A stretch of DNA of 64,000 bases from Methylomicrobium sp051061015 (GTDB taxonomy: Bacteria > Pseudomonadota > Gammaproteobacteria > Methylococcales > Methylomonadaceae), in NCBI GenBank assembly GCA_051061015.1, contig JBPFEG010000029.1:248001-312000 (forward strand). The letters run 5' to 3'. A model generated the notes under the pieces. That model ran no database searches, was not told the DNA's origin, and worked only from the letters and a program-made list of their open reading frames with translations. This document shows positions 61,004 to 64,000 of the stretch, in pieces (position 1 is the stretch's first letter; the number at the start of each line of letters is the position of its first letter). A program made the translations under genes and the position numbers.

Positions 61004-63256
61004 ATGCGCAAACACGATAAAATAGACCGCAAAGTATCCACGACCACTCCAGCGATGTCCAGTCTTTTGTCAATCAAATTTCGACCTGCCGGCGTTATGC
61101 CTTTTACCCTGTTTTGTCTGGCGGTTGCGCTGATTTCGACGGGTTGCCGCGATTCACTCTGGAACGATCCTTATCCGCCGCAGGACGACAAACAGGCGGT
61201 GATGTATATGTCGTTCGCGGAACGGCCCAAGCACCTCGACCCTGCGGTCGCCTACAGCGAGAACGAATACGCATTCATCGCGCAGATTTACGAGCCGCCG
61301 CTGCAATACCATTACCTGAAGCGGCCTTATCAGCTGACCCCATTGACGGTCACACACCTGCCCGAGATTACCTATTATGATCGGCAGAGACAAAAGCTGG
61401 CCCCCGATGCCGACCCCAAAGACATCGCCTACAGCGAGTACCTGCTCGAGATCAAGCCCGGCATCCGCTTTCAGCCGCATCCTGCCTTTGCGCAGGATCA
61501 AGGCGGGCAATACCACTACCATCGTCTCGATCGCAGCGAAATCGATTCGTTAGCGACTCTGAGCGATTTTGCCGAGACCGGCACCCGCGAATTGACTGCC
61601 GAGGATTATGTGTACCAGATCAAGCGTTTGGCCTATCCGAAAACCCAGTCGCCGATCGCGGAGATCATGAAAAACTATATCGTCGGCTTCGACGAGTTCG
61701 CCAAACTGAGCGCAGACAAACCCAAATCTGCACTGAAAACGCTGCCGATAAAAGGGGTCGAAGCACTGGACCGCTATCATTATAAGATCCGGATCAACGG
61801 TAAATATCCGCAGTTCAGCTACTGGCTCGCGATGCCGTTTTTCGCGCCGATGCCGTGGGAGGTCGATGCGTTTTACGACCAGCCGGGGCTGGGCGACAAG
61901 AATGTTACGCTGGACTGGTACCCGGTCGGCAGCGGGCCTTATTATCTGGCCGAAAACAATCCGAACCGGCGGATGCTGCTGATCAAGAACCCGAATTTTC
62001 ATCCGGAAACCTATCCTGCCGAGGGCGAGCCCGAGGACGGCGAAAAAGGGCTGCTGAAGGATGCCGGCAAGCCGCTGCCGTTCATCGACAAGGTGGTCTA
62101 CACGCTCGAGAAGGAAACGATTCCGACCTGGAGCAAGTTTCTGCAGGGCTACTACGACGCTTCCGGGATCGCCTCCGACAGTTTCGACCAGGCGGTCCAG
62201 TTTACCGGCGGCGGAGTGACATTGACCGACAGCCTGAAAGAGAAGGGCATCCGCCTGCACACGTCGGTCGAAACCTCGATCTTCTACATGGGCTTCAACA
62301 TGCTCGATCCGACGGTCGGCGGCGACAGCGAAAAGGCCCGGAAACTGCGCCAGGCGATCGCGATTGCGGTCGATTACGAGGAATTTATTGCGATCTTCCG
62401 GAACGAGCGCGGGGTCCCGGCCCAGGGTGCGATCCCGCCCGGCATTTTCGGGAACGAAGAAGGGGAGGCCGGACTGAATCATTATGTCTACGACTGGGTG
62501 AACGGTAAACCGCAGCGGAAACCGATCGAAACGGCACGCAAGCTGATTGCGGAGGCGGGTTACCCGAACGGCGTCGATCCGAAAACGAAAGAACCTTTGA
62601 TCCTGTATTTCGATACGACCGCGGTCAGCGTCGACGACAAGCCGCTGATGAACTGGTACCGGAAGCAGTTCCAGAAGCTTGGCATTCAGCTGGTGATCCG
62701 GGGAACCGATTACAACCGCTTTCAGCAGAAGATGAGCGCCGGCAACGCGCAGATTTTCGTCTGGGGCTGGAACGCCGATTATCCGGACCCGGAAAATTTC
62801 TTTTCGCTGCTGTACGGGGCGAACGGCAAGGTCAAATTCAGCGGCGAGAATGCAGGCAATTACCGGAACCCCGAATTCGACCGCCTGTTCGAACAGATGC
62901 GCAACATGGAGAACGGCCAGCCGCGTCTCGAAATCATCCGGCAGATGCAGGAGATCATCCGCCGCGATGTGCCCTGGGTATTCGGCTTTCATCCGAAGAC
63001 GTTTTCGCTATATCACGGCTGGGCCAGCAATTTGAAACCGAACCTGATGGCGAACAACCGGCTCAAATACATCCGGATCGACCCGGCCCTGCGCACCGAG
63101 CTCCGCGCGCAATGGAACCGGCCTGTGCTCTGGCCGCTGGCCGTGGTCGGCGCATTGATTGCTATGATGTTCGTGCCTGCCGTCAACGCCTACCGCCGCC
63201 GAACCCGTCGGCCCGTGTCCGAGGTATTGAAGATTCAAACGGAAGCAACCCGATGA
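61004..63256 (+). CDS. Peptide/oligopeptide ABC transporter substrate-binding lipoprotein
   Basis: 750 residues, longer than OppA, with a long cytoplasmic-like N terminus before the hydrophobic signal and lipobox LISTGC near residue 48. The family-5 binding domain includes MSFAERPKHLDPAVAYSENE, VKDLYPVGSGPYYLAENNPNR-like sequence (YPVGSGPYYLAENNPNRRML), FYMGFNMLDPT and AQIFVWGWNADYPDPENFFSLLYG. The C terminus has one membrane segment (VVGALIAMMFVPAVNAYR), odd for a binding protein, so it may be anchored at both ends. The stop overlaps the permease start (ATGA). Substrate unknown; gene order is like yejA-yejB. Confidence 0.88.
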   Translation: MRKHDKIDRKVSTTTPAMSSLLSIKFRPAGVMPFTLFCLAVALISTGCRDSLWNDPYPPQDDKQAVMYMSFAERPKHLDPAVAYSENEYAFIAQIYEPPLQYHYLKRPYQLTPLTVTHLPEITYYDRQRQKLAPDADPKDIAYSEYLLEIKPGIRFQPHPAFAQDQGGQYHYHRLDRSEIDSLATLSDFAETGTRELTAEDYVYQIKRLAYPKTQSPIAEIMKNYIVGFDEFAKLSADKPKSALKTLPIKGVEALDRYHYKIRINGKYPQFSYWLAMPFFAPMPWEVDAFYDQPGLGDKNVTLDWYPVGSGPYYLAENNPNRRMLLIKNPNFHPETYPAEGEPEDGEKGLLKDAGKPLPFIDKVVYTLEKETIPTWSKFLQGYYDASGIASDSFDQAVQFTGGGVTLTDSLKEKGIRLHTSVETSIFYMGFNMLDPTVGGDSEKARKLRQAIAIAVDYEEFIAIFRNERGVPAQGAIPPGIFGNEEGEAGLNHYVYDWVNGKPQRKPIETARKLIAEAGYPNGVDPKTKEPLILYFDTTAVSVDDKPLMNWYRKQFQKLGIQLVIRGTDYNRFQQKMSAGNAQIFVWGWNADYPDPENFFSLLYGANGKVKFSGENAGNYRNPEFDRLFEQMRNMENGQPRLEIIRQMQEIIRRDVPWVFGFHPKTFSLYHGWASNLKPNLMANNRLKYIRIDPALRTELRAQWNRPVLWPLAVVGALIAMMFVPAVNAYRRRTRRPVSEVLKIQTEATR

Positions 63257-64000
63257 TTTACTACATTATCCGCCGCCTGCTCTACGCGATTCCGATCCTG
63301 GTCGGGATCAATATCCTGACCTTCGTGCTGTTCTTCGTCGTGAACAGCCCGGACGACATGGCCCGGATGCAGCTCGGCCAGAAGCATGTGACCCCGCAGG
63401 CGATTGCAAACTGGAAACATCAGCACGGTTATGACCTGCCGACGCTCTGGAACGAAGAGGCGAAGGGCAGCGACAAGCTCACCGAGACGATTTTCTACCA
63501 GAAGTCGGTCGGCCTGTTCCTGTTTCGTTTCGGCGTCTCCGACAGCGGCCGCAATATCGGCGCGGACATCCAGCAGCGTATGTGGCCAAGTCTGGCGCTG
63601 GCGCTGCCAAGCCTGGTTGTCGGCCTGTTGACCAATATTGGCTTTGCATTGCTGTTGGTGCTGTTTCGCGGCAGCTATCTCGAATTCGGGGGACTCGTGC
63701 TGTGCGTGATCCTGATGTCGATCTCATCCTTGTTCTACATCATCGGAGGCCAGTTTGTGATCGGCAAGCTGATGAAGCTGGTGCCGATTTCCGGCTTTGA
63801 CGAAGGCCTCAGCGCGTTCAAGTTTCTGATTCTGCCGATCGTGATCGGGGTGGTCTCCGGGATCGGCTCGGGCGTGCGCTGGTACCGGACCCTGTTCCTC
63901 GAAGAAGTCGGCAAGGATTACGTCCGCACCGCCCGTGCGAAAGGCCTGACCGAAACCCGGACCCTGTTCAAGCATGTGCTCCCGAATGCGATGATTCCGA
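63253..64000 (+). CDS. ABC transporter permease (YejB/DppB-like), truncated by window end
   Basis: At least 249 residues, open to the end of the window. N-terminal MIYYIIRRLLYAIPILVGINIL is the standard start of peptide-transport permeases. Further spans near 115-135, 145-170 and 190-205, with the EAA loop EVGKDYVRTARAKGLTETR near 222. It is translationally coupled to the binding protein. The ATPase and second permease should lie beyond the window. Confidence 0.92.
   Translation, partial: MIYYIIRRLLYAIPILVGINILTFVLFFVVNSPDDMARMQLGQKHVTPQAIANWKHQHGYDLPTLWNEEAKGSDKLTETIFYQKSVGLFLFRFGVSDSGRNIGADIQQRMWPSLALALPSLVVGLLTNIGFALLLVLFRGSYLEFGGLVLCVILMSISSLFYIIGGQFVIGKLMKLVPISGFDEGLSAFKFLILPIVIGVVSGIGSGVRWYRTLFLEEVGKDYVRTARAKGLTETRTLFKHVLPNAMIP

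Noticed and set aside
61550..62992. 480-codon minus-strand frame inside the peptide-binding protein gene
   Set aside because: Antisense of a conserved family-5 binding domain; rich in Arg, Val and Asp as expected of a reverse frame.
1..64000. tRNA, rRNA, prophage, toxin-antitoxin and defence systems
   Set aside because: Looked for in intergenic stretches and among neighbours; nothing with the needed sequence features was found by reading. A covariance-model scan would be decisive for RNAs.

Overview
The window comes from a gammaproteobacterial (type I) methanotroph of the order Methylococcales. Two blocks point there. One is a ribulose monophosphate (RuMP) formaldehyde-fixation cluster: hexulose-phosphate synthase, hexuloisomerase, transketolase, transaldolase and fructose-bisphosphate aldolase. 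The other is a bacterial sterol locus with a CYP51-ferredoxin fusion, oxidosqualene cyclase and squalene monooxygenase, which is known from Methylococcus capsulatus and relatives. The species cannot be named from sequence reading alone.

Region by region. 0-3.4 kb: a three-gene sterol-trafficking operon (bstA, cut by the window edge, then bstB and bstC). 3.5-4.9 kb: a secreted protein of unknown function and a doubtful small ORF. 5.2-11.1 kb: a sterol-synthesis operon (cyp51-ferredoxin, an NTF2-fold protein, osc, smo). After an 850-base gap come a copper-type P-type ATPase (12-14.2 kb), ethanolamine ammonia-lyase eutBC (14.3-16.4 kb) and a corrinoid adenosyltransferase that could supply its cofactor. 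17.7-21.2 kb: a PfkB sugar kinase, split dihydroxyacetone kinase (dhaL and dhaK, convergent) and a HAD phosphatase. 21.7-29.9 kb: the RuMP cluster. Between tkt and tal lie two unusual proteins that share a short repeated motif, [ST]-G-V-[AS]-K-Y-[LVIM]. One is membrane-anchored with 4 copies; the other is soluble with 16 copies at about 20-residue spacing. This pair is the best candidate here for an undescribed system, possibly a scaffold for RuMP enzymes.

30-41 kb: a mixed housekeeping stretch holding pterin dehydratase, a lipoprotein, a nucleotide-sugar epimerase, an AP2-like DNA-binding protein, peroxiredoxin, AsmA, mutY-yggX, a QseBC-like two-component system whose sensor domain is duplicated, and an FAH-family hydrolase. 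41.6-47.4 kb: rpe, trpEGDC and murI. 47.4-52.4 kb: a GDSL esterase, a folate cluster (pteridine reductase, folK, folB), plsY, a secreted unknown and leuB. 52.5-55.7 kb: a DUF455 protein, a frameshifted REP-associated transposase flanked by inverted REP hairpins, and a TPR lipoprotein. 55.8-64 kb: acs, a hemolysin III-family protein, a PsiE-like protein, fabI and the start of a yej-type peptide ABC transporter that runs off the window.

How the genes work together: HPS and PHI fix formaldehyde onto ribulose 5-phosphate to give fructose 6-phosphate. Tkt, Tal, Fba and Rpe regenerate the acceptor. Smo, Osc and CYP51 make and demethylate the sterol, and BstABC are expected to move sterol from the inner membrane across the periplasm to the outer membrane. 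I saw no rRNA, tRNA, CRISPR array, prophage or intact insertion sequence.
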